Positions 50,724 through 58,718 of a stretch of 64,000 bases of DNA are shown piece after piece. Numbering within the stretch: the stretch's first letter is position 1; every line of letters starts with the position of its first letter. Source of the stretch: Amorphus sp040750475. Lineage in GTDB: Bacteria; Pseudomonadota; Alphaproteobacteria; Rhizobiales; Amorphaceae. The position numbers and the translations under genes are program-made. Location: positions 76,142 through 140,141 of the forward strand of contig NZ_JABJVY010000013.1 in assembly GCF_040750475.1 (NCBI RefSeq), read 5' to 3'. The notes under the pieces are model-generated. The model saw nothing but the letters and a program-made list of their open reading frames with translations, searched no databases and was not told where the DNA came from.

Positions 50724-52442
50724 ATGGCAACGATTTCCAGGCGGCAGTATTCGGATCTGTTCGGGCCTACCACCGGCGATAAGATCCGTCTCGGGGACAC
50801 CGATCTTTACATCGAAATCGAGAAGGACCTGCGGGTATACGGCGAGGAAGCCGTGTATGGCGGCGGCAAGACGCTGCGCGATGGGATGGGCTTCGACAAC
50901 GAGCTGACCAACGCGGCTGGCGCCCCGGATCTGGTTATCACCAACGTGACCATCGTCGATCCCATCCAGGGCGTCGTCAAGGCTGACGTGGGGGTGAAGG
51001 ACGGCCTGATCTGCGGCATCGGCAAGGCCGGCAATCCGTCCACCATGTCCGGCGTGACGCCGGCGCTGGCGCTCGGCCCGGGAACCGACGCCATTTCAGG
51101 CGAACACCTCATCCTGACCGCCGGCGGCATCGACGCCCACGTGCACTTCATCTCGCCGCAGCAGGCGGACGCGGCCCTGAGCAACGGCGTGACGACGCTC
51201 TTCGGCGGCGGCATTGGCCCGACCGACGGGACCAACGGCACCACGATCACGCCGGGTACGTGGAATGTCGAGATGATGCTGCGCTCCTTCGACGGGTGGC
51301 CGGTCAATGCGGGCGTCCTCGGCAAGGGCAACTGTTCCGGTTCCGCGCCACTGAAGGAGCAAGTCCACGCCGGCGCGATGGGCCTCAAGATCCATGAGGA
51401 CTGGGGAAGCACGCCGAGCGCGATCCGAGCCGCGCTGACGGTTGCGGACGAGTACGACGTGCAGGTCTGCATCCACACCGACACGCTGAACGAGGCGGGC
51501 TTCGTGGAGAACACGATCGCCGCCTTCGAAGGTCGGACCATCCATACTTACCACACGGAAGGCGCCGGCGGCGGCCATGCCCCCGACATCATCCGCGTGG
51601 CGGGTCTGTCGAACGTGATCCCGAGCTCGACCAACCCGACGCTGCCCTACGGCGTCAACTCCCAGGCCGAGCTGTTCGACATGACGATGATCTGTCACAA
51701 CCTCAGCCCGAAGATCCCGACCGATGTGGCCTTTGCCGAAAGCCGTGTCCGGGCCGAGACGATCGCGGCCGAGAACGTGCTGCACGACATGGGCGCGATC
51801 TCGATCCTGTCGAGCGACAGCCAGGCGATGGGCCGGGTCGGCGAGAACTGGATGCGCACGATCCAGACCGCGCACCTGATGAAGGAGCGCCGCGGCGCCT
51901 ATTCTGGCGACACCTCGGGTAACGACAACGAGCGCGTGCTGCGCTTCGTTTCCAAGGTGACGATCAATCCGGCGATCGCCCAGGGCGTGAACAGCGTTAT
52001 CGGCTCGATCGAGGTCGGCAAGATGGCCGATCTGGTGCTTTGGGAGCCGGCCTTCTTCGGTGCGAAGCCGAAGCTGGTGATCAAGGGCGGCATGGTGTCC
52101 TGGGCACTGATGGGCGATCCCAATGCCTCGCTGCCGACGCCGCAGCCGGTAAGCTATCGTCCGATGTTCGGGGCAATGGGCTCGACGCTGCCGAAAACGC
52201 GGGTGACCTTCACCTCCAACGCCGCCTTCGAGGACGGGATCGTGGATCGCTACGATCTGAAGTCCCAGGTGGTGCCGGTCTACGGGACACGCACGATCAG
52301 CAAGGGCTCGATGGTTCGCAACGCCAGCCAGCCCACCATCGAGGTCAATCCCGAGACCTTCGCCGTGACGGTGGATGGGGTGCACGCAACCGTCGAACCG
52401 GCGGTGAACGTGCCGCTGACGCAGCTTCACTTCTTTAGCTGA
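50724..52442 (+). CDS. ureC: Urease alpha subunit (catalytic, nickel-binding)
   Basis: A 572-residue amidohydrolase-fold protein, normal length. Seen: nickel-binding HVH in GGIDAHVHFISPQQ, the carbamylated lysine in MGLKIHEDWG, HTDTLNEAGFVE, HTYHTEGAGGGHAPD and the active-site aspartate in SSDSQAMGRVGE. The mobile flap reads MICHNLSPKIP: the catalytic Cys-His pair is kept, but the following histidine of most ureases (CHH) is asparagine. Nickel is inserted by UreEFGD encoded downstream. The gene is followed by a hairpin and two crcB genes. Confidence 0.96.
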   Translation: MATISRRQYSDLFGPTTGDKIRLGDTDLYIEIEKDLRVYGEEAVYGGGKTLRDGMGFDNELTNAAGAPDLVITNVTIVDPIQGVVKADVGVKDGLICGIGKAGNPSTMSGVTPALALGPGTDAISGEHLILTAGGIDAHVHFISPQQADAALSNGVTTLFGGGIGPTDGTNGTTITPGTWNVEMMLRSFDGWPVNAGVLGKGNCSGSAPLKEQVHAGAMGLKIHEDWGSTPSAIRAALTVADEYDVQVCIHTDTLNEAGFVENTIAAFEGRTIHTYHTEGAGGGHAPDIIRVAGLSNVIPSSTNPTLPYGVNSQAELFDMTMICHNLSPKIPTDVAFAESRVRAETIAAENVLHDMGAISILSSDSQAMGRVGENWMRTIQTAHLMKERRGAYSGDTSGNDNERVLRFVSKVTINPAIAQGVNSVIGSIEVGKMADLVLWEPAFFGAKPKLVIKGGMVSWALMGDPNASLPTPQPVSYRPMFGAMGSTLPKTRVTFTSNAAFEDGIVDRYDLKSQVVPVYGTRTISKGSMVRNASQPTIEVNPETFAVTVDGVHATVEPAVNVPLTQLHFFS

Positions 52443-52453
52443 CGCAAGGGCTT

Positions 52454-52483
52454 CGGCTGCGGAGGGGCTACCTTCCGCAGCCG
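52454..52483 (+). terminator. Hairpin between ureC and the crcB pair
   Basis: The perfect 10-base arms CGGCTGCGGA (52454-52463) and TCCGCAGCCG (52474-52483) enclose a 10-base loop, with no T-tract. It lies 12 bases after the ureC stop and 19 before the first crcB start. It could protect the ureABC message and lower expression of the accessory genes. Confidence 0.65.
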
Positions 52484-52501
52484 GGCCGCGGATCCGATGC
52501 C

Positions 52502-52885
52502 ATGGGCGCCATCGATATCATGTGGATCTGCCTGGGCGGAGGCATCGGATCGCTGGCGCGCTGGCAGGTCGGAGCGCTCGTCGATGCGCATGTCGGGATG
52601 CGGTTCCGGCTCGGCACCTATGTCGCCAACGTCTCCGGCGCGTTCGTGATCGCCTACCTGTCGACGGCGTTCATGATCGGCTGGCAGCACCGGTATGGAG
52701 ACATGATGTCCTCCTTCCTGCTCACTGGCCTGCTCGGTGGTTACACCACCTTCAGTTCGATGCAGCTCGACACCGTGCAGATGTCGGAAGAAGGGCGGCA
52801 CGCCCTCGCGCTGTTTTACATCGTTTCCTCGATCGCGAGCGGCTTATTGGCGGCTGCGGCCGGGGTCGCGCTGGCTTCGATTTAG
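52502..52885 (+). CDS. crcB: Fluoride channel CrcB/Fluc, subunit 1
   Basis: A 127-residue protein with four membrane helices. Seen: CLGGGIGSLARW, YVANVSGAFVIAY with the pore asparagine, and the central break GLLGGYTTFSSM. The second phenylalanine of the fluoride track (FSTF in well-studied members) is methionine here. Positive charges cluster in the first and third loops, suggesting N-out/C-out topology, opposite to the next gene. Fluc channels export fluoride passively as dual-topology dimers; gene pairs make heterodimers. It lies inside the urease operon. Confidence 0.88.
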   Translation: MGAIDIMWICLGGGIGSLARWQVGALVDAHVGMRFRLGTYVANVSGAFVIAYLSTAFMIGWQHRYGDMMSSFLLTGLLGGYTTFSSMQLDTVQMSEEGRHALALFYIVSSIASGLLAAAAGVALASI

Positions 52886-52894
52886 GGTGATCGG

Positions 52895-53281
52895 ATGTGG
52901 TCGAAGATCATCCTGGTTTTTCTGGGTGGCGGCATGGGAGCCGTCGTCCGCGAATTCATCATTCTTCTTATTCCGCAGGCGCGCGGCGATTTCCCGACGG
53001 ACATCTTCGTCGCCAACGTGGGGGCATCGTTCATTCTCGGGCTGACCTTCGGGAACCGGCGACTGAACCAGGTGTCGGACGAGTTCGTCCTTCTGGTGGG
53101 AACCGGGGTCATGGGCGGCATGTCGACATTCTCGACCTACGTTTACGGCGCCTACTCCGAGATGATGATGCCCGGCCACCTGTTGGTGGCCTCGCTCTAT
53201 GTCGTGGCGAGCGCCGTCGTTGGCTATCTCGCGACCTGGCTGGGCCTCGCAGCGGCGAAGACACGGCGCCGCGCGGCATGA
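52895..53281 (+). CDS. crcB: Fluoride channel CrcB/Fluc, subunit 2
   Basis: A 128-residue partner of the preceding gene, 9 bases downstream. Four helices: LVFLGGGMGAVVREF, FVANVGASFILGL with the pore asparagine, GTGVMGGMSTFSTYVYG (second track residue Tyr), and a last helix followed by KTRRRAA. The strongly basic C-terminus predicts N-in/C-in orientation, complementary to subunit 1. Together they should form one antiparallel heterodimeric fluoride channel. ureE starts 28 bases after the stop. Confidence 0.88.
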   Translation: MWSKIILVFLGGGMGAVVREFIILLIPQARGDFPTDIFVANVGASFILGLTFGNRRLNQVSDEFVLLVGTGVMGGMSTFSTYVYGAYSEMMMPGHLLVASLYVVASAVVGYLATWLGLAAAKTRRRAA

Positions 53282-53308
53282 GTTTTCAAGCATTCGTTGG
53301 AGATCGAC

Positions 53309-53929
53309 ATGATCCTCGTTGAAGAGAAGCTCGGCAATCTGCACGACTCGGTCTGGCAGGAGCGTGCCCAGGCGGCGACGATCGATCCGCTCGTTATCGA
53401 GCAGTGGGAAGCGCCGAAGAACCGTCTGCGCAAGGCCAGCGAGGGCGGCGTCGAGCTCGCGATTTCGCTGCCCCGCGATCAGCACCTGCATGACGGCGAT
53501 GTCCTTTACCACGATGCGCAGACGAACGTGATCGTCGTGGCGCGCGTGGCGTTGAAGGAGGTGCTGGTCATCGAGCTGGAGGGGTTGGACGAGCTGGCGC
53601 CGGTGGAGATTCTGCGCATCGCCTTTGAGCTCGGCCATGGGCTCGGCAACCAGCACTGGCCGGCCGTCATCAAGGGTTCGACGGTCTACGTTCCGCTCTC
53701 GGTCGATCAGAAAGTCATGGCCTCGGTCATGCGCACGCATGCCTTCGAGCATGTGAAGACCCGTTTTGCGCCGGGCGAGGAAATCGCCGCGAAGTTGGAT
53801 GCCCGGGAGGTGCGGATGCTGTTCGCCGGCGCCGACGCCACGCCGCATCACCACCATCCCGACACGCACGAGCACGGGCATGGGCACCATCACCATGGCG
53901 CCCACGGGCCCGACCACTCACACGCATAG
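53309..53929 (+). CDS. ureE: Urease accessory protein UreE (nickel metallochaperone)
   Basis: A 206-residue protein. N-terminal peptide-binding domain (LRKASEGGVELAISLPRDQHLHDGDVL), then a metal-binding domain with AFELGHGLGNQHWPAVI and VMRTHAFEHV. The C-terminus is a His-rich tail (about residues 180-206, including HEHGHGHHHHGAHG), which stores or delivers Ni(II) to UreG. GGAG lies six bases before the ATG at 53309. It is separated from ureC by the crcB pair, unlike the usual ureCE order. Confidence 0.94.
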   Translation: MILVEEKLGNLHDSVWQERAQAATIDPLVIEQWEAPKNRLRKASEGGVELAISLPRDQHLHDGDVLYHDAQTNVIVVARVALKEVLVIELEGLDELAPVEILRIAFELGHGLGNQHWPAVIKGSTVYVPLSVDQKVMASVMRTHAFEHVKTRFAPGEEIAAKLDAREVRMLFAGADATPHHHHPDTHEHGHGHHHHGAHGPDHSHA

Positions 53930-53937
53930 GGCGCGGG

Positions 53938-54660
53938 ATGGGCCAGGACACTTCGCCCTTGGGGACGGCGACGGCCGGCATGGTGCGGCTCGGGCGCCTG
54001 CTGCAGTTTTCCGACTCGACGCTTCCCGTTGGGGCCTTCGCCTTTTCCAACGGATTGGAGTCGGCCATCCAGACCGGCGTGGTCGCGGATGCGGACAGCC
54101 TCGCGGACTATGTCGATCTCGTCGTGAGACAGGCGGCGCGCATGGACGGCATCGCCTTCCTCCATGCCTATCGGGCCGCTCGCCGCGACGACTACGAGGC
54201 CGTCGTCCAGGCCGATCGCGAGCTGTGGTGCCGCCGGGTGGGCGAGGAGCAGCAGCTCATGCTGTCGCGCATGGGCCGGAAACTCGCCGAGCTGGCGCTG
54301 AAGATCGATGCATTTCCTCAGCTTGATCGCTGGCTCGGAGATATCCGGTCAGGGGCGACGCCGGGCTGCTTCCCGATCGGTCAGGCGCTAGCCTTCGCGC
54401 ACATGGGGGCGGAGGAGACCGAAGCCTTCGTCGCGCATCAATATGGCGTGGCCGCCATGATCCTCAGCGCGGCGGTGCGGCTGATGCGGATCGACCATCT
54501 CGCCACCCAGCGCATCCTGTTCGCGACCCAGTCGCGGGTGGAAGCGGATTATCTCGAGATTTGTGCGGCCGGGCTCGACGAGATGGCCGTCTTCGCACCG
54601 GTCTTCGATGTTCTCGTCGCGCATCACAGCAAAACACATCTCCGCTTGTTCATGAACTGA
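53938..54660 (+). CDS. ureF: Urease accessory protein UreF
   Basis: A 240-residue all-helical protein. Seen: LLQFSDSTLPVGAFAFSNGLE (about residues 20-40), typical of UreF, and the later AVRLMRIDHLATQRIL. It links UreD-bound apo-urease to UreG and controls GTP hydrolysis during nickel insertion. It starts 8 bases after the ureE stop. The first 17 residues are variable. Confidence 0.94.
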   Translation: MGQDTSPLGTATAGMVRLGRLLQFSDSTLPVGAFAFSNGLESAIQTGVVADADSLADYVDLVVRQAARMDGIAFLHAYRAARRDDYEAVVQADRELWCRRVGEEQQLMLSRMGRKLAELALKIDAFPQLDRWLGDIRSGATPGCFPIGQALAFAHMGAEETEAFVAHQYGVAAMILSAAVRLMRIDHLATQRILFATQSRVEADYLEICAAGLDEMAVFAPVFDVLVAHHSKTHLRLFMN

Positions 54661-54686
54661 ACTTCGGCTGTGGGAAAGGACCCGCA

Positions 54687-55325
54687 ATGAAGAAGATTAC
54701 GCGCATCGGTATCGGTGGCCCTGTTGGCTCCGGAAAGACGGCGGTCATCGAAACGATCACGCCGAGGCTGATCGAAATGGGGATCAAGCCGCTTATCATC
54801 ACCAACGACGTGGTGACGACGGAAGACGCCAAGCAGGTGCGACGGACGCTGAATGGCGTCCTTGTGGAGGAAAAGATCGTCGGCGTGGAGACCGGCGCAT
54901 GTCCGCACACCGCCGTGCGGGAAGACCCTTCCATGAACATCGCCGCCGTCGAGGAGCTGGAGGAGAAATATCCCGACAGCGACGTGATCCTGATCGAGTC
55001 CGGCGGGGACAACCTCACGCTCACCTTCAGCCCGGCGCTGGCGGATTTCTACATCTACGTCATCGACGTGGCCGCCGGCGACAAGATCCCGCGCAAGAAC
55101 GGGGCGGGCGTGTGCCAGTCCGACATCCTGGTGATCAACAAGACCGATCTCGCCCCTTATGTCGGCGCCAGCCTCGAGGTGATGGACCGCGATTCCAAGC
55201 TGATGCGGGGCAAGAAGCCGTTCGTCTTCACCAACTGCAAGACGGGTGAGGGGATCGACACCTTGATCGATCTCATCATGGACATGGCTCTCTTCGACGT
55301 CACGCCCGTCGCAGCGGCGAAGTAA
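54687..55325 (+). CDS. ureG: Urease accessory GTPase UreG
   Basis: A 212-residue SIMIBI GTPase. Seen: P-loop GIGGPVGSGKTAVIE, the metal-binding GACPHTAVREDPSMN (CPH motif) and ESGGDNLTLTFSP, then the guanine-specificity NKTDLAP. Dimerises on Ni and GTP and hands nickel to apo-urease. GGAAAGGA precedes the ATG at 54687. It lies 26 bases after ureF. Confidence 0.97.
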   Translation: MKKITRIGIGGPVGSGKTAVIETITPRLIEMGIKPLIITNDVVTTEDAKQVRRTLNGVLVEEKIVGVETGACPHTAVREDPSMNIAAVEELEEKYPDSDVILIESGGDNLTLTFSPALADFYIYVIDVAAGDKIPRKNGAGVCQSDILVINKTDLAPYVGASLEVMDRDSKLMRGKKPFVFTNCKTGEGIDTLIDLIMDMALFDVTPVAAAK

Positions 55326-55342
55326 GACGGCCACGCGACACC

Positions 55343-56278
55343 ATGAGCCTGCACGAGCGCCTCCGCCGGATCGACACGTTTTCGGAGCTGAGTGGTTTCC
55401 AGAGCGAGCCGCCGCAAATGCGTGCGGCCGGCCCAGGAAAGATCGGCGAGCTGAGGCTGGGGTTTACCCTGAAGCGCGGCCGCTCTGTGCTCTCCGATCT
55501 TTATCGCGTCGCCCCGTTGCTGGTTCAGCAGGCGCTTTACTGGGACGAGGCGATGCCGGAGCTGCCGATCTGTTCGATCATCTCGGTCGGCGGCGGCATT
55601 CTGCAGGGCGATCGCTATACGATCGACATCACCGTCGGCGAGGGGGCCTGCGCACACGTCACGTCTCAAGGGGCGAACCGCATCCATCAGATGGATGCCA
55701 ACTACGCGTCCCAACATCAGACGGTCGTCCTGGAGGCCGGGTCATACCTGGAATATCTGCCGGACTTCACCATTCCCTACCGGGACTCCCGCTTCATCAG
55801 CGATACCGATCTCGTCGTGCATGACAGCGCTACGCTACTCTACGGCGAAATGACCATGTGCGGGCGCAAGCATCATCAGGCGAACGAGCGCTTCGGATTC
55901 GACCTTCTGCTGACGATGGTCAATGCCCGCCGTCCGGATGGGCAAAAATTGTTTTCCGAAAGACTTCTCATCGAAAAGAACAACGAGACGCTCGACTATG
56001 CCGCGGTCATGCGCGGCTACGACGTCTTCGCGAATATTGTGTGCATTACGCCACCCGAGATCGCCCAGAAGATCTGGGAGCGGATGGAGATCCACTTCGG
56101 AGACGATCGTCCGCGCGCGATCTCCGGCGTTTCGAGGCTGCCGAATGGTGCCGGCCTGATGCTGCGCGCGGTCGGTGTCGAGAGCTACGACGTGCGCGCT
56201 GAGGTTCGGCGGTTCTGGAAAATCGTTCGCGAGGAAGCGCGCGGGCACACGCTGCCGGCGGAATTTTTGTGGCGCTGA
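55343..56278 (+). CDS. ureD: Urease accessory protein UreD
   Basis: A 311-residue UreD/UreH scaffold protein. Seen: LKRGRSVLSDLYRVAPLLVQ, GGGILQGDRYTIDITVGEGA, VTSQGANRIHQMD and YLEYLPDFTIPYRDSRF. It binds apo-urease and channels nickel from UreG via UreF. It is the last accessory gene; order ureABC-(crcB)2-EFGD differs from clusters that start with ureD. Confidence 0.94.
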   Translation: MSLHERLRRIDTFSELSGFQSEPPQMRAAGPGKIGELRLGFTLKRGRSVLSDLYRVAPLLVQQALYWDEAMPELPICSIISVGGGILQGDRYTIDITVGEGACAHVTSQGANRIHQMDANYASQHQTVVLEAGSYLEYLPDFTIPYRDSRFISDTDLVVHDSATLLYGEMTMCGRKHHQANERFGFDLLLTMVNARRPDGQKLFSERLLIEKNNETLDYAAVMRGYDVFANIVCITPPEIAQKIWERMEIHFGDDRPRAISGVSRLPNGAGLMLRAVGVESYDVRAEVRRFWKIVREEARGHTLPAEFLWR

Positions 56279-56301
56279 GCAGAAAAGAGGGGGTGTTGAT
56301 C

Positions 56302-57288
56302 ATGACCGAGAAAAGAAAAGATATCCTGACACAGTGCCTGCGCGGTGCTGGTCAAGTGTTCTTCATGGAAAACGCCTTGACCGGCGCGCTGTTTCTCGTC
56401 GCGATCGCCTATGCGAGCTACGCGGGCGAAAACTGGACGACGACGATCGGGGCCGTGATCGGCCTGGTCGTGGCAACCCTTACCGCCCGCTTTCTAGAGT
56501 GCGACGAGGAGTCCGTTACGTCCGGACTGTTCGGCTTCAACGGCGTTCTGGTCGGGATCGCGATCCCCACCTTTATCAGCGCTTCACCGGAACTCTGGTT
56601 CTATATCGTCATCGGCTCCGCCATGAGTACGGTCGTTACGGCGGCCCTCGGCGCCATGATCACCAAGAGCTGGGGCATTCCCGGTTCGACCGGACCGTTC
56701 GTGCTGACGGGCTGGCTGCTTGTTGCCGGCGCCTACACGTTCGGCGCGTTGGAAGTGTCCGGAGACCGGCCCGAACTGGTTTCGGACTATGTCCAGGGTG
56801 TCGCGACGATCCCGTCCAATCTGGAGCTTGTGCAGATCTTCTTCCGGAATATTGGCCAGGTTTTCCTTCTCGGCAACGAGATTTCGGGCGCCATTATTCT
56901 TGTCGGGATCTTCATCGCCTCACGACCCGCGGGAGTAGCGGCCGCGCTGGGGTCGGTGATCGCGATGGCGACGGCTATCGTCCTGCGTGCCGATCCGCAC
57001 TCGGTGATCCAGGGTCTCTATGGCTTCAGCGCCGTTTTGACGGCCATGGCGGTCGGGGTGGTGTTCCTCAAGACTTCGGCGAAGGTCGTTGTCTATGCGT
57101 TGTTGGCGACGATCGTCACGGTGTTCCTGCAAGGGTCCTACGACGTGCTGACCTCTCCGCTCGGGCTGCCGTCTTTCACCGCGCCCTACGTGGTGACGAT
57201 GTATCTCTTCATCGCGCCGAAGAAGTTGTTGGCGCCGCATCCCCACAGAGCTGTCGAAAATCATCTCGTGACGGAAAGCACAAGCTGA
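56302..57288 (+). CDS. Urea channel/transporter (UT family)
   Basis: A 328-residue membrane protein of the UT (SLC14-like) family with two homologous halves. Signatures: GQVFFMENALTGALFLVAI and GFNGVLVGIAIP in the first half, GQVFLLGNEISGAIILVGI and GLYGFSAVLTAMAVG in the second. It lets urea enter down its gradient. I start at 56302 with GAGGGGG upstream; an ATG at 56269 overlaps ureD. Its place after ureD matches the ureT gene of the Brucella urease-2 operon. Confidence 0.9.
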   Translation: MTEKRKDILTQCLRGAGQVFFMENALTGALFLVAIAYASYAGENWTTTIGAVIGLVVATLTARFLECDEESVTSGLFGFNGVLVGIAIPTFISASPELWFYIVIGSAMSTVVTAALGAMITKSWGIPGSTGPFVLTGWLLVAGAYTFGALEVSGDRPELVSDYVQGVATIPSNLELVQIFFRNIGQVFLLGNEISGAIILVGIFIASRPAGVAAALGSVIAMATAIVLRADPHSVIQGLYGFSAVLTAMAVGVVFLKTSAKVVVYALLATIVTVFLQGSYDVLTSPLGLPSFTAPYVVTMYLFIAPKKLLAPHPHRAVENHLVTESTS

Positions 57289-57384
57289 CCGGCGCGCAAG
57301 CCAATCCACGCGGGCGCGGGCCGACGACCCGGAACGTCTAGATCGCGCTCGCTCGAATATCGATCGAACTCAAAAGGAAAGACA

Positions 57385-58626
57385 ATGCACGGGATCAATG
57401 CGGGCGATACAGCCTTTGTCCTGATGTGTACGGCGTTGGTTTGCATGATGACGCCGGCACTTGCGCTGTTTTATGGCGGGCTGGTCAAGCAGCGCGATGT
57501 CTTGTCCATCATGATCCAGAATTTCGTCTGTATCGGCATCGTCAGTCTTATCTGGGTCTTCGGTGGCTTCAGCCTTGCGTTCGGTCCATCGATCAACGGT
57601 ATTATTGGCGACATCCGCCCCTTCTTCGGAATGTACCACGTTGGGATAGAGCCAAATCCCACCTATGCGCCCAACATTCCGTTTATGATGGTGTTCGCCT
57701 ACCAGATGATGTTCGCCATCATCACGCCGGCGCTGATGACGGGTGCGTTCGTCGGACGCTTCAAGTTTGGGGCCTACCTTTTCTTCGTCGCGTTTTGGAC
57801 CATTCTCATTTACTTGCCGGCCGCGCACTGGGTCTGGGGCGGCGGCTTCCTCGCCAAGCTCGGCGTCGTCGATTTCGCGGGCGGCATCGTAATCCACACG
57901 TCGGCCGGATTTTCCGCGCTCGCCGCCGCCCGCTTCCTCGGAAAGCGCAAGGTCGCGGTCGGGGACCCGGAGAGCCAGCCTGCAAGCCTGCCGTTGGTGG
58001 CGCTGGGGGCGGGGCTGCTCTGGTTCGGATGGTTCGGCTTCAATGCCGGCGGCGCCTATGCCGCGGACGCGCTGGCCGTCTATGCCTTCACCAACACCAT
58101 GCTCGCCGGTGCGGTGGCCATGCTGGTGTGGATGGCCTGGGAATGGCTTGAAACGAGACGAGCCTCGTTCTCCGGCGTTCTCGTCGGCGCGGTCACCGGC
58201 CTTGCGACCATTACGCCGGCCGCCGGTTACGTGGAGCCTATCGCTGCCCTGTTGATCGGCGCGATCGGCGCGACGGTCTGCTTCAATGCGAAATATGTCC
58301 AGAAGTGGCTCAAGGTCGACGACACGCTTGAAGTCTGGCGCGCCCACGGCGTGGGTGGCATGACCGGTGCGATCCTGATCGGTGTGGCGGCGAGTTCGCA
58401 CATCAATGCGGTGTCGGCGAGCACGCATCAGCTTCTGGTTCAAATTCTCGCTGTGGTCGTTGTCGCGGTCTATTCCTGGATCGTCACCATGATCATCTTA
58501 AAGGTTTTGGCAGCATTCGGACACTTGCGCGTCTCCGATGATCTTCAGGAAGAAGGTCTGGATGAAAAGATGTATGGAGAGCGTGCCTTCAATCTTTGGA
58601 ACATGAAGAACGACATCAATAAATAG
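57385..58626 (+). CDS. amtB: Ammonium transporter
   Basis: A 413-residue Amt protein with about 11 helices. The pore twin-histidine sites are IVIHTSAGFSALAA (first half) and WRAHGVGGMTGAILIG (second half). It lacks a cleavable signal peptide and starts directly with helix 1. AAAGGAAAG precedes the ATG. No glnK gene is adjacent, which is unusual for amtB loci. Here it sits in the urease cluster, so it may recapture or equilibrate ammonium made by urease. A terminator-like hairpin follows. Confidence 0.93.
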   Translation: MHGINAGDTAFVLMCTALVCMMTPALALFYGGLVKQRDVLSIMIQNFVCIGIVSLIWVFGGFSLAFGPSINGIIGDIRPFFGMYHVGIEPNPTYAPNIPFMMVFAYQMMFAIITPALMTGAFVGRFKFGAYLFFVAFWTILIYLPAAHWVWGGGFLAKLGVVDFAGGIVIHTSAGFSALAAARFLGKRKVAVGDPESQPASLPLVALGAGLLWFGWFGFNAGGAYAADALAVYAFTNTMLAGAVAMLVWMAWEWLETRRASFSGVLVGAVTGLATITPAAGYVEPIAALLIGAIGATVCFNAKYVQKWLKVDDTLEVWRAHGVGGMTGAILIGVAASSHINAVSASTHQLLVQILAVVVVAVYSWIVTMIILKVLAAFGHLRVSDDLQEEGLDEKMYGERAFNLWNMKNDINK

Positions 58627-58650
58627 AGGTCTTTCTTTCGCTCAGGCGTG

Positions 58651-58690
58651 CTGGTTCCGGGTCGAGGTGGTCCGGAACCAGTATTTCTTT
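58651..58690 (+). terminator. Terminator-like hairpin after amtB
   Basis: The perfect 10-base arms CTGGTTCCGG (58651-58660) and CCGGAACCAG (58672-58681) have an 11-base loop, followed by TATTTCTTT. It is likely a partial or full terminator, implying that the permease and nik genes are at least partly transcribed separately. Confidence 0.7.
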
Positions 58691-58718
58691 GGGTGGCGGG
58701 CGAGCGGCAGGAAACACT

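Noticed and set aside
52443..52501. Possible fluoride riboswitch before the first crcB gene
   Set aside because: Only 59 bases are available, almost filled by a simple hairpin. I cannot see the conserved crcB-motif pseudoknot elements.
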